Assembly: GCA_009829735.1 (NCBI GenBank)
Contig: CM020620.1
Span: 7,394,545 to 7,458,544 of the forward strand
Length of the DNA stretch: 64,000 bases
Source: Pyropia yezoensis
Lineage: Eukaryota; Rhodophyta; Bangiophyceae; Bangiales; Bangiaceae
Direction of reading: 5' to 3'
Shown here: piece after piece, positions 20,471 to 31,094 of the stretch
Layout: each line of letters begins with the position of its first letter
How positions within the stretch are numbered: the first letter of the stretch is position 1
Program-made: the position numbers and the translations under genes
The notes under the pieces: generated by a model
What the model was told of the DNA's origin: nothing
Database searches by the model: none
Seen by the model: only the letters and a program-made list of their open reading frames with translations

Positions 20471-23341
20471 TCACGTTGAGGGAGGGCTGTTAGGGTCTAT
20501 CTCATTCCGGGAACAGTATGCCCGGACCTTCTCAGCGGGAAGGTCCTCCACATACTCCCACGTATCATCCTTGGCTTTGTAGCCGAACCAGCGCACCCTC
20601 AACATGAGGCGGTTAGTGTCCTCATCCCAGCCGTGGTCGATGAACTTATCGAACACGTACTCCTGCGGGCCATGTTTAGCCGCAGGCAGCGAGGGCAGGC
20701 GCCACGCTTCCAACGCACCCGCCCAAGCTGGATCGCCTGCAGGCGGTGGTGCAACTTTGACCACGTCCTGTCCGTTTACGGTGCAGACCCCATCGTCACT
20801 TTCGATGGTGAACCGCCGCCCATCAGTACGAAGGACCTGGTACGGCCCCTTCGTCTGGAATACCAACTTATCCCCAGTTGGGGTGTGCGAGTGTACCAGC
20901 ACCCAGTCACCCTGCTCGGGGACATGCTTAGCATTGCGCACCCTTTTGTCAAAAGTACGCATGTACCGCTTCTGCGCTTTGTCCATCTCAGCCCTGACTT
21001 TAGGGATGAGTTTTTCAAGCCTAGCAGTGAACTCCGCCTTACTCTCAGTAGAAGTAGGCGTACTGCCACCATCCTCCCTAGTTGGGAGCGGCCGCCGCAC
21101 GGCAATAGACCGCACGCGACGGGGGGTCACAAAAGCGAGGGGTACTTCCCCGGTAGATAAGTGAGCCTGCGAATTGTAGGCAGTGGTAAGAATAGAAATG
21201 TATTGGTCCCACGTTTTCACTTGCTCACTCACATAGTAGCGTAGCTGCCGAACAAAAGTTTTGTTGAAGCGCTCCACCTGCCCATTTGTTTGTGTGTGGT
21301 AGGGAGAAGCATAGTTTGCCTTAACCCCCAACATATCCAGCACTCCCTGAAACAGTACAGACGCAAATTGCGGTCCATTGTCCGATAGTGTACTATCCGG
21401 GATGCCATACGCGGCAACCCAGTGATCTAGGAAGGCTGACACGACCGACATGGCCGTGATCTCTGCCAGTGGGATCGCTCGCGCAAGTTTCGTGAAGCGG
21501 TCACAGATGACCAGGAGGTACTGGTTGCCCTCCTCGGTCACTGGCAGTGGCCCAAGGATGTCCATTGCCAACACGGCGAAGGGCTCCTTGGCCGGGAACA
21601 GAAGCATAGCCGTAGTAGGCCGCCGTTCCATCACACGGTTTTGCGCACAACTGGAGCAGGCAGCCACCCAACTGTAGATGTCCACCACCATGGACGGCCA
21701 GTAGCACCTCGTCCTCAGGGTCTGGTACAGTTTACTAGACCCCAGGTGTCCACCTGTGGGAGCATTATGCTCCCTCTCTAGAATACTGTCCTTGAGAGAT
21801 GCGGGGACGACAAGTTGTTCGGTCCCCTGGAATACCCCCCTCCTCATGAGGAGGCCATCGTCTCCGAGAGAGAACCGCGTCTCCGCCACTGTATCCAGTG
21901 TATCCCTCTGCGACTTGCAGAAGGGATCCTCGGCCTGGGCCTTCACCACCTCGTCCAGGGACAGGGGCAAGTACTTCTTGTTCCCTGGCGCCTCGGGGTT
22001 CAACGCCTGACCCGAGCGCGTGACTACCCCCACGATGGGGATGTCCTCATCGACTGGGTTAGTGTCCAGCCCCTCGGTGGGTACCCGAGAAAGGCCGTCG
22101 GCAAGGGCATGTTGCCTGCCAGGTCGGTACTCAATATCAAAGGTGAAGGGTGCCAGTCGCACCCTCCACCGGTTGAGACGAGTGTTCGTACAGTCCGTCT
22201 TGAAGATAAACTGCAACGCGCGGTGGTCACAGCGGATGAGGAACTTCTCACCCTCTAGATAGTGACGAAGTGACGTCACCGCCCACACCACTGCGAGTCC
22301 TTCCAACTCGGTGACTCCGTAGTTCTTCTCGGCCGAGTTCAGCCCCTTGCTGAAGTATCCCACCGGCAAGTACTCCTTGTCCGGCTGCTGCTGAAGCAAC
22401 ACACAACCAATTCGGTCGTACCTAGCGTCCACATCCAGGATGTAGTGGCCCCCCAACCTGGGAATACCCAGGATAGGGGGCTTCAGCAGAAGGTCTTGAA
22501 GAGTCTCAAAGGATTCCTGCTCCACCCGACTTGGGGGAGGCAGGTTCTTCGGTAGCGTTGAGCTAACTGGCTCATTCAATGGCTTCGCCACCTTGGCGAA
22601 GCCCTTAGTGAAACGTCGGTACACGTTACACATCCCGAGGAAGCTCCTCATCTGGGTCTGGGTCCGGGGGTACTGAGCCTTACGTATGGCCCTCAAGTTC
22701 TTCTCGTAAACACTGAGGCGCCCCGGACGGACAACATGTCCCAAGTACTCCACCTCTTGAGTGAAGAGGTGGCACTTACTCGCCTTCAGTGACACACCGG
22801 CGTCTGCAAGTAGCTTGAACACCTGGCCAAGATGGCCAATGTGTTACTCCGGACTTCGGGAGAACACAATGATGTCGTCTAGGTACACAAGACAGATCTG
22901 CCACCGTACTCCGGCCAGAATCATGTCCATAGCGCGCTGGAAAGTTGCCGGCGCGTTACACAGACCAAACGGTAGGCGCTTGCACTGGTAGGTACCACAG
23001 TGACAGGTAAAGGTAGTTTTATGCCTGTCCTCCGGGGCAATGGGAATTTGCCAGTACCCCGCGTTGCAGTCTAGGGTAGAGAACACGTTTGCCTCCCCCA
23101 GAGAGTCAAGTCACTCGTCCATCCTAGGTAGGGGATAACTGTCCTTCACCGTGCTCTCGTTGAGCTTACGGTAGTCGATACAGAACCGTGGGGTCCCATC
23201 AACTTTGGGGACGATAACCACCGGACTCGCCCACTCGGCGTTGCTGGCCTCGATCACATCGAGGGCCTCCATGCGAGCGACTTGCTCCTTAACGAGGGCC
23301 CTTGAACGGGGCCCTCCTCTATACGGTTGTTGGCGTATAGG
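20471..23341 (-). pseudogene. Element B pol region
   Basis: Reverse transcriptase, RNase H, integrase and chromodomain, close to A in sequence. Motifs seen: 'YLDDIIVFS', 'FLIRCDHRALQFI', 'SDNGPQFAS', 'TNGQVERFNKT' and the chromodomain tail 'RVRWFGYKAKDDTWEYVEDL'. The right edge is the point where C1 is inserted. The element is broken. Confidence 0.92.
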
Positions 23342-23704
23342 TGTAGCAATATGGTTGGCCGTATTGTAACCCTAATATTAGGGGGGCTACTTCTAACCCT
23401 TAACTTTCAATTTGAGAGTCCGTACTGGTCACGGTATCTATAAGTTACGTATGACCAGAGGGACTTGCATCTTGGGGTGGAGGGTAGTTAGTAGTGTCTC
23501 CGAGGGTTTATAACGTGGGGGCCGGCGGCGAATCCACCGCCGGCCAAGGTAGAGCAACAAACCCCTCCCATTTGGGCTCCCATCTTGGTCCCGTGGCTTG
23601 CGCTCCAAGGACAGCAACCTTGGCCTCCCGGTGACGTTGGTGCCGATCCCCCGTGGTGAGTGTTCCCTGAGAGTGGACGTGCGACGGATCCCTATTGTGC
23701 TACA
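23342..23704 (+). repeat. C1 5' LTR
   Basis: 363-bp LTR from TGTAGCAATATGG to ATTGTGCTACA, with a 7-bp terminal inverted repeat (TGTAGCA/TGCTACA). It matches LTRs at 17,078-17,442, 36,264-36,627 and 46,608-46,972. It contains the long GC stem GGCCGGCGG...CCGCCGGCC. Confidence 0.92.
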
Positions 23705-23705
23705 T

Positions 23706-23723
23706 TGGTGGAGCAGCAGGGGA
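23706..23723 (+). promoter_or_regulatory. C1 primer binding site
   Basis: TGGTGGAGCAGCAGGGGA, one base after the LTR. It begins with TGG, as expected for pairing with a tRNA 3' CCA. The identical 18 bases are found in C2 (36,629-36,646) and in element B of the other family (29,177-29,194, minus). I cannot name the tRNA from sequence alone. Confidence 0.8.
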
Positions 23724-23923
23724 CGGGATTCCGTCACCCTTGTGGTGACGCCGTCTTCGGCCCTGGCACACGGATAGGGATCCGGTCCTTTTCTTGTACT
23801 CGTGGTGTTGCGACCTGATCGATTGTGTTGAGTTTTTACCTTTGACTGTGATCTACTGTTACTCTCCCCAATCTACCCCCTCGCTCTCTTATTCGTGGTG
23901 ACTGTTACGTCGGTTGACTGATT

Positions 23924-25966
23924 GTGACTATGTCTACCCAAGAGACGGGGAACGTTCAAGATGACGGATCGGCGTCGACGCCGACTCCGGAGGTGACTAC
24001 GGGAGCCGGGATCGGGAACCCGATCGACCACGTTGAGACGCCAATGCTTTCCGGTGCCGGATCGACGTTTGGCACGGCTCGGACGGCAGGAGGCGGGGGC
24101 CCGCCTCAACTGTCGTCGACCGACCTCACTCCGCCGCCTCCTTCACCAGGGGATTCCCTGATGGCATCATTGGCCCGCATCGAGGCCCGGTTTTCCGGAC
24201 TCGACGCTCGCCAGGAGCGGACGGAGGACGCGATGGCAGTGTTGATGTCAACACGCCACACGACGGGACCCCGTCGTGTTCCTCCCACAACAGTACGGTT
24301 CGAACCGGCCGGACTACTTTTGGAGTCCACCAGGGTCAACCCCGGTGTGGCTACTCCTGGACAACCCCCGGACACAATGGGGTATGGATCCGACTCGTCG
24401 GCAGAGTTGGAACGGAGCCACACGGAGCGATACGCTCGGAGCACCCGAAGCGGACTCCGCGGACACGACCCGGCGGATACTTACGCCGGTGGAGAGTCGG
24501 TGATTGGCGGAGGGGGTACCCTCTCACAGTATCCCCACGACGAAGGAGGCGAGGCAACTCGGGTTCCCGAAGTGCCGACGCCTGAAGTACCATCTTCAGT
24601 GGTGGAAGCTATGACCGCGCATGTAACTGCGAGCCTACTGAAGCGGATGGAGTCCGATGAGTTTGCTCATCAACTGGCTAAGCGACTGGATATCCAGGAC
24701 GCCGACACGGAGATCGTCAACGAAGTCTTCAGGTCGGTACTGACTCCCGAACGTTATCGTTTGGAAGACCGATCTACCACCGTATCGGAATCGATGCGTA
24801 ATACGTCGCACCGAGCGATCCGCTCTATGCAGACCCTTATGAAGGGAGTCCCTATGTTCGGGGGCCCCAACGGACGTCCGTTGGCAGTCATCGGCTTCTT
24901 GACTAGCTTCAAGGCAGCCGCGGACAAGGCACTCGTTAACGAGGGGCTGGCGCTAGAGATCCTCCCGTTCTTTGTTGATGAACGGGTGCGAGGCATTCTT
25001 CGCCAGGCATCCCCGATGCCGGGAATGAGGGTCGCGGCCAACCCCATGGATTACCGTGGGATTCTCAAGGAGCTGCTGAGCAGTTACCTCAGCAAGGACA
25101 AGTGCGAGGACCACTACCGGGCCCTGCGCACTGCCACCGCCCAGAGCTGGGAGGATGAGGAGATGTTTGGACGCCGGATCCAAGAGCTCTACTACGAGCT
25201 GGGGAAGCTCCTTGGAGAAGGGGAGCTACGGGCCATCCTGTTCGCAGGAGTACCCGACTACGTGCGGATATCCGCTCGGGGAGCCAATACGGCCCGGACG
25301 AACTTCAGTCGACTGATGCACATGTGCAAGTCCCTAGGGGACGCCTACCGGGTGCTACACCCGGAATGTACCTTGGCCCCGAAGCCCAAGGGTGAGGGAG
25401 GCAAGCCCAGTCTTACCCCGGTACCGAGGCAAGAGAAGGTGGAACGTAAGGCCGCACCAGTACTGGTGGCGACCGAACAGACCCCTACGGGCGAGGATGA
25501 ACCTCTAGTCGACCAACAGGGCCACCTGTTGCTACCGGCGACGCCGGTGATTGATGAGCATGGTACGGTGGCGTACATCGCCCCGGCTGGGACCCAGTTC
25601 CAGGTCAACGAGGGAGCGGGACGGCGCGTCCCGTATGTGCGGACGACGGGGTATGCCCCGGTTACGGGTAACCCCCACCAGCCCCTGCCTACATGGGCAG
25701 TACGTACGGAGGCACCTCCGCAGATTGCGGGCCGACCCAACCGGTTGGGGGAGTCCATGTTCCGGTTGACCCAAGGACCCAAGGCCTACCAGGGAGCAGG
25801 CACTCGGGCGCCCGAGGGAGGCAACCGCAGCTACGGGGCTACCCCGATGCGAACTCAAGAAGGGACCGGCACGTCCGGATGTATGTTGTGTGGGGATCCC
25901 CAGCACTGGGTGTCTTCCTGCCCACTCATCCCCGAGGAGTCTCGGCGGGCAGCGGCGCAACGCAAG
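23924..25966 (+). CDS. C1 gag region
   Basis: Gag-type protein starting 'MTMSTQETGNVQDDG'. The first third is Thr/Pro/Ser-rich. A helical capsid-like core follows ('SMQTLMKGVPMFGGPNGRP', 'GFLTSFKAAADKALVNEG', 'LLSSYLSKDKCEDHYRAL'). A CCHC zinc knuckle 'CMLCGDPQHWVSSC' lies just before the end of similarity. It is a different gag from the A/B family. The core is shared with C2 at high identity. Confidence 0.8.
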
Positions 25967-27290
25967 TCCGGACGATCAGTTGACTCCCCATACGCGAGCA
26001 CCCGAAAAGCGGCGACCAGTTTCTGCAGCGGGTGCGCGCGCGGTCGGCCAGTAGCATCAATGGTTTGTATAAACCCAGGCTAGTCCTTCACAGCCTGGTA
26101 TACACGCACAAACAAACTCCGCGGCACCCGAAAGCGACGCTCAAAGTCATCCTCGTCGTACACCTACGGGTTTCCAGACACCCCAAAGTAATCGGTTAGA
26201 ATCCCACGCAACCCCCTTCCAAAGTTGCGCAGCTTATTAGGTCGACGCGCCACGAGACGCCCGCAAAAGAGACGGATGCCCCCAACGAGGGCACCACGCT
26301 TGCGCACCCGCCAGTGGTGCAGAACAGTCATATGTGCAGCAACAGCTTCTGCCACGTCCATGTCCTCCGAGTCAGCCAGCACAGCCTCAACGTCCAGGGC
26401 CAGCGGGTCCTGCTCGGCCATGATGCGTGGGGGGGGAAAAAGTGGCGCGGGAGAGAGACGGTCGCGACGACGGTGGCGGTTGAGGGAGAGGTGGTCACGT
26501 CGACAGACTCCACAATCAGTGTCTGCTGCACCCCACCCGCGACCCGGTCCGCTCGACCAATAAATAACATTGTCTCCCGCGCTCCCCATGGTGGCGTCTC
26601 GCAGTCCCCCCCACCTTTCCCGCCAACTGTATGCCTCACGGCCAATCAGAACACGTCGTGCCCCCCGCCCGACGGGGAGGGGGCCAGCACGCAACCGACC
26701 GCCCCAAAATTTCGGCGCCCCACGTGGGCGCCCTGCCCTCCACGCGAGTCGCTTTGCAGCAGCGGGCAGCGGAGTGGCCTCCTGGAGACGGGTTACGGGG
26801 GCTGCCCGCCTGACACGGTCGACCCAGCGGCCTCGCGACACCTGGCACACCGCATCCCCCCCCTTTCACGTTCTGCAGGAGCCAGATCCGCCAGCGATCG
26901 AGTAGCGGTCGTCATCGATCGTGCCGCGCTGAAATGGAATTGCAAAAATTGCCTGTGCGATCACGATCGGACACGTTGTCGAGCCCCAACCAGCGTGCGA
27001 GAACGGGGAATGGGGATGGGGTCACCCCCTTTCCGACAAGAATGGGATGTCCCCATTCCCATTCCCCATCCGTGCCCCAACCAGGCACGAAAACCGGGAG
27101 GAGGTACTTAAAAAGGGTTGCGTCGAATCCGATCTGGGAACATCGAGATGGGGTCGTTCACACCACTGTGTGACCCTTTGCAATACTTGCAAGCTCCAGA
27201 ACAGAGATTTGATGCCGTTTCAAGCCGTTTTAACGTCCAATTACGTGCCACGTTGCCATATTGCGAATGGGATTCACGACGGTAGCTGTG
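25967..27290 (-). mobile_element. F: fragment of a second PIF/Harbinger-type element between C1 and B
   Basis: Sequence unlike B or C, lying between the end of C1 similarity and the point where B resumes (about 27,291). It carries the N-terminal part of a Harbinger-type transposase on the minus strand, and a 26,985-27,070 segment with long inverted G/C runs ('ggggaatggggatgggg' facing 'ccccattcccattcccc'). No full transposase and no certain terminal repeat were found, so this is a remnant. Confidence 0.65.
26080..26421 (-). pseudogene. N-terminal fragment of a PIF/Harbinger transposase
   Basis: From Met 26,421 ('MAEQDPLALDVEAVLADSED') the frame runs through 'RRPNKLRNFGRGLRGILTDY' and 'FGVSGNP', then an in-frame TAG at 26,164-26,166. 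It continues in the same frame as 'VYDEDDFERRFRVPRSLFV' and 'RVYQAVKD' to a second TAG at 26,080. The 'DYFGVSGNP-VYDEDDFERRFR' order is the typical entry of Harbinger nucleases and parallels 'DFFGLDGHP...MRFRVPRNVFM' in the E transposase (8,752-10,272). It belongs to a different subfamily from E. The catalytic part is absent. Confidence 0.75.
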
Positions 27291-29080
27291 CTCTTACTCG
27301 CATTCCTAACAAGTTGTTGGATGCGTTTACTCAACATGGGGCAATCATATACCCAGTGTCCATCGGAGTTGCAGTTCCAACACCGATTGTCAGTTCCCGG
27401 AGGGGTCTTCCCGACTAGGGAAGACGAAGAGGTACCCTGGGAAGTTCCCACGGCAGCTACCACCCTTTACTTGCGGATTCGGCGTGCCTCTCTCAACTCT
27501 CTGGCCTGGCGCGCCTCCTCACGTTCCTTGGCCAACTCGGCCTGACGCTCCTGGCGTTTTTCCTCCCGCAACTTGCGGTAGGCCTCACCTCTGCGGTAGG
27601 CGAACCTAGCCAACTCGGCCAGGGTCGCCCGGGCAGTGTTATGCTCCCGGGTCTCCATCCGGACTGACCAATGGAGTCCCTCCACGAACCGACTCTTTAC
27701 CACAGCTTGTGGATGAAGAAACCCACAAAGATTGTTGAGCTTACGAACTTGCTCCGCAAAGGACAACTCGTCCTCCGCCTCTTCCTGATGGGCTTGCGTA
27801 AACTCCTCGACTTGAGAAGCCAACGCTGCCTCATCAACCATGGCCCTCAACAACCAGTTGACGAGCTCCAAATAGGACGTCACCTCACCAGCGCCTCCAC
27901 TTGAGGAACTGGGCATGACGGACATAAGCTCTGTCCGGAGGTCGCCCTTCGTAAACTCCTATAGCATATAGAAAGCCATGCCTTCACTTATGGCATTGTC
28001 GTCACAGGCTTTTGTGAAACGACGTAGAAACTCAAAGACACGGAGGGGGGGAGTTCCATCCCACTCCGCTTTGTGCCCAAAAGAGTGAAGTGCATTCTTC
28101 TTGGCACGGCCCATGGCTCGGGCCTGAATAGGACCGTACGCCACAGACTTGTTGTGGAGGGCGTAGGTCTAACATTCAAATATCCTCTGGTAGACCGGGT
28201 TGGCTCCCTGGATCTTGGGCGGCACCTCACGTTGAGGGAACAGCCGCTGAGGCAATGGCATAAGTTGACCCGTAGTGCCTGTCGTCTGCCGCGGCGAGCT
28301 TGGTGTAGCCGCCGGCGTTTCCGAGGGGAACTCCCCCGTGAAGGGCGTGCGCCCAACCGAAAAGGGTGTGGCTCCCTCGTTGGAAGTCACAGGGGTCGCC
28401 CCCTGTTCGGGGCAACCCGAGACAGGCGAGAGGAGGGATTCCCCCTGCGCCTGCGGGCTCGAAAGCCCCAATCCGGTCTGGACATTAAGGCCATGTGGCA
28501 AACTCGCCGCAATCTGATTCAGAATAGTACTCGTCATCGTGACCACCAGGTCCGGCAAAGTCTGCCGCAACACATTGGTCGCATCCCGACGGACAGTTTC
28601 CGCGAGGAGTGGATTGTCGACTCCAGTTGAGTCTCGGTCCGCCTCCGGGAGTCCACCTGAGGGGTAACCACGTTCCTCAGGGGTCTCAACCGGGGGCATG
28701 GGCGCGAGCCCATCGCCGACCAACGGAGGTCCACCGTCCTCCGAAAGCCTGGTTGGCGACGGCTTCGAGCCAAAGTTGGTTCCAACCCGAGTGGGACCCG
28801 CGGGGACAGTCCTCTCACCTTAGGACGTTCCCGTTGAGTATACCACGCGGTGGCCAGACTTCGGCCCACCCACATCAGAAGTGTCACCCGAGTGAACTCC
28901 CGACGAAGTCGGGGTGGCCTGTTGCCCGCCCGTACTTCCAGTCCTGCTGGGTTGAGGGACCTCTAGTCCCTCTGCGACCCCAGGTAAACCCACCTGTGTC
29001 TCACCAGTATTCGAAGGCACTGAAGTACGTGCGTCACCCGTGTACTCCCCAGACGACGGGGGGTCCGAGCTAGCCATGTT
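27291..29080 (-). pseudogene. Element B gag and zinc-knuckle region
   Basis: Minus-strand gag of the A/B family. It begins near 29,077 with 'MASSDPPSSGEYTGDARTS' and has a long Ser/Thr/Pro-rich N terminus not seen in A, because A starts outside the window. The capsid-like part ('FLRRFTKACDDNAIS') follows, then the coiled-coil tail and the knuckle 'CWNCNSDGHWVYDC'. Similarity to A stops at about 27,291 where fragment F begins. The region is broken. Confidence 0.82.
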
Positions 29081-29176
29081 GGCTAACAATCCGTATGACA
29101 CGGTCCAAGTCCACCGTTCCTCTGAGACAGAGGGCCCCCCACACCCGGGTGCACCCGGAGGTAAAGATTACCTCTG

Positions 29177-29194
29177 TCCCCTGCTGCTCCACCA
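29177..29194 (-). promoter_or_regulatory. Element B primer binding site
   Basis: On the minus strand, TGGTGGAGCAGCAGGGGA three bases after the 5' LTR. It is identical to the PBS of both family C copies. Confidence 0.8.
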
Positions 29195-29196
29195 AA

Positions 29197-29664
29197 TGTG
29201 GCAAAAACCTCTCGCACACGCGACACCCAAGTTGAGGCGGTGCACAAGGGCTGCCTCCCGTGTCGGAGGAATCGGAAGAAGTGCAAGTCGCACACACTCT
29301 ATCCCTGTTGTGGGGCGATCCCCCCACTGACAAACAAGAAGATGGTGTGTGGTCCAACAGTTTCTTGGTCGGGACGGGGAAGCAGGGCCAAGCCCCGCTG
29401 TCCCTCTCCTTATCCCCCCAGGGTCCCCTCAGAATCTCGCCACTCAGAATCTCCGACCCCAGCACCTGCCCACCGGGCCACACGAAAATTCAAGACAATT
29501 AATGCAGAAAACCCTCAAATCCAAGTTGGATTTACTACTAAGCTAACTATCCCAAACTTAGGGAATATGGACCCAAATGCAGGGGGAGGAACGGGTCAGG
29601 CTAGTGGCCTGCCGCCCCTTGCATGGCACGCATTGCCCCCTACCTGGGGGTCAACACTGCCACA
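29197..29664 (-). repeat. Element B 5' LTR
   Basis: 468-bp LTR pairing with 17,615-18,082. On the plus strand it reads TGTGGCAAAAACC to CACTGCCACA. The outer flank CACCC (29,665-29,669) belongs to the second gene of U1. Confidence 0.92.
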
Positions 29665-30187
29665 CACCCCCAGACGCTCAGTGACACCGCCAGCACCAAA
29701 CCCGCCCCTTTTTGACCTTCCCGGTACGGGATGCGGTGACGAGTGATACGGTTTTTTACTTTAACGATTACTGAGCTAACGGGGATAGGGCCGGGGGGTG
29801 TGAGTGATGGAGGGGGTGGGGTGGGCCGGCGGCGGTCGCGGCGAGGCGGGAGGGGCTTGCACCGCGACACGATGAAGACAGTGTGTGGTCCGTGCAGCGA
29901 TTTTTCGACGAGTCGCGACTCCCCGGCATGAACTGTTCTCCAATGTCTCCCATCTGACCTCCCACAGACGGCTGCAACAAGGTCTATGGCGACCACGTGT
30001 GCATTTTTCAATGATTGTGTGATGCTTGATGCAGAAGTAAAGGAAAAACCTGACAGACTGTGGTTGGGCCAATGCGGTGCCAGAATTGCTTCAGCGCCGG
30101 ATCGAATTGAACGTGCTCAGCCGATGCGGAAGGGGCGCGGCCCTGAAACCCCAAGATGCCCGGCAACAGCCGTCTTAACTAGGGGTG
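29665..30187 (+). other. Right end of U1: last codons of second gene and right terminal region
   Basis: Resumes U1 after B. The frame 'SVTPPAPNPPLFDLPGTGC' closes the second gene at 29,744-29,746. The remaining about 430 bp match U2 (35,548-35,975) in reverse. A possible acceptor 'cctcccacag' at about 29,969 suggests a downstream exon, which I could not confirm. The right terminal repeat is CTTAACTAGGGGTG at 30,174-30,187. Confidence 0.7.
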
Positions 30188-30191
30188 AGCG

Positions 30192-31094
30192 CGGCTCGTC
30201 CCGAATTGTGGGTGCCGACAAAAAGGCGACGATGTTACGGTCACGGGCCGCCTCCGCAAGCACGTTCAACGCCTTCGTGTTTGCCTCGCCCTTCTGCTTG
30301 AACGCCTTGTCGCGGGATGCCTGCGCGAGCTCCGCCAGCGTTGACTGCGTTCCCAGCGGGCGGTCCGCAAAGTTAGCCGGTCGCTGGCGCTTGCCAGCCG
30401 CCAGGCCTTCTGCTCGCGTCCCCTCGAGGGCGCCGCCGCCATCGGTCGCGGCCGCGTCCGTCGCGGCCAAGTCGGCTGCGGCCGCATTACGCGCGCTGAG
30501 GTCGTCGCCCACGCTTGCCGCGGCGCTCGCTGCACCCCCCGCCGCGCCAGCAGGGCGGAGGCCGCGGCGGCGTGCCGCCATGGCCTCCATAGCAGCGGCG
30601 CCGCTATACTTGTCGGAAATCTTCAATACGCGCCAGCAGTCAATCCGGTAGTTCGCCCTCGCCTCCGCAGTCTTGAGGATGGGGTGCGGCACGTACTTGC
30701 CCAGTCTGACGGCCTCGTACTCGTCGCGGTTCTCAAAAACGGCCATCATGGGCAGCTCCATGTCGGCCTCCGACGGGTTTCCAGTGAGGCTGAGGCCCTC
30801 CACGTGCTCGCGCGCGCACGCGAGGCGCATCACCTTCTCGTTCAGCTTCCTGTAGTACCTCTGCACGCCGGTGGCCTCCCGCAGCACCCGCGCAGGGAGG
30901 CCCTCCATCGGCGTCTCGACGTCGACGCGATCCATCCGCGCCTGGAAGTTGGCCGGCACGACAGCAAAAACCTCCTTGCTGTTCTGGTCCGTACCTACCA
31001 CCGCATCCTCAGACGTCTGGAGCCACGCAGCTCTCAGCTGTACTCGCTCGACAGAGGAGTACGGGACCCCGTTGGCGTGGACGCGAGGTCCCAC
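30192..31094 (-). pseudogene. 5' part of Myb/SANT-like Harbinger partner gene (E), cut by U1
   Basis: Residues 'YSSVERVQLRAAWLQTSEDA', 'VVGTDQNSKEVF', 'YRKLNEKVMRLACAREHVEG' and 'YRIDCWRVLK' follow the Myb/SANT-like domain of PIF/Harbinger ORF1 proteins ('E...L..AW..TS.D..VG.DQ...F' to 'CW..L'). In that family this protein binds the transposon ends and imports the transposase. The frame runs into U1 at 30,191 and resumes at 12,914 to 11,850, giving about 655 residues in all without U1. A start before 31,094 is likely. The 31,034-33,688 frame overlaps it out of frame, so an intron or a frameshift may lie near 31,034-31,094. Interrupted by U1, the gene cannot make its normal product. Confidence 0.8.

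Larger units (their letters stand above)
23342..25966 (+). mobile_element. C1: partial family C Ty3/gypsy element inside B
   Basis: 5' part of a family C element: LTR 23,342-23,704, PBS, leader and most of gag to the zinc knuckle. Similarity to C2 (36,264 onward) ends at about 25,966, where Harbinger fragment F begins. No pol or 3' LTR follows, so it is a broken fossil. It is inserted in the B pol region next to the sequence 'ttggcgtatagg'. It is a different copy from C2 and differs at many positions in gag. Confidence 0.88.
17615..29664 (-). mobile_element. Element B: second copy of the A family, inside U1, itself interrupted
   Basis: Minus-strand Ty3/gypsy chromovirus of the same family as A. 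It has both 468-bp LTRs, a PBS, gag and zinc knuckle, pol, the convergent antisense gene and a polypurine tract. A partial family C element (C1) and a Harbinger fragment (F), together 23,342-27,290, sit inside it between pol and the zinc knuckle. Part of the body is missing and the rest is damaged; the element is broken, with several breaks. Flanks are CACCC-like on both sides (left 17,610-17,614, right 29,665-29,669, matching with a one-base slip in a C run). It is inserted in the second gene of U1. The LTRs are close to identical, so it is young. Confidence 0.9.
12915..30187 (+). mobile_element. U1: CMC/Chapaev-like DNA transposon carrying a solo LTR and element B
   Basis: DNA transposon with termini CACCGCTAGTTAAG (12,915-12,928) and CTTAACTAGGGGTG (30,174-30,187), flanked by the 4-bp target duplication AGCG (12,911-12,914 and 30,188-30,191). 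The ends are confirmed because removing U1 restores the reading frame of the SANT-like gene it sits in. U's own DNA is about 4.9 kb and holds two genes: a transposase (13,270-16,182) and a second gene starting at 16,708. The second gene is interrupted by a family C solo LTR (17,078-17,442) and by B (17,615-29,664). U2 (35,535-51,138) is a second copy. CAC termini, a 4-bp duplication and the transposase layout point to the CACTA/Mirage/Chapaev group, probably Chapaev-like; the family call is an inference. Confidence 0.85.

Noticed and set aside
23706-23723. Naming the primer tRNA
   Set aside because: The 18-bp complement fits no tRNA 3' end I can recall with confidence.
12924-30178. TTAA as the target duplication of U (piggyBac or Kolobok type)
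   Set aside because: TTAA is present at all four ends, but the CACC...TAG bases outside it are also shared, and the SANT-gene frame closes only with the 4-bp AGCG duplication at 12,911 and 30,188. TTAA is therefore part of the terminal repeat.
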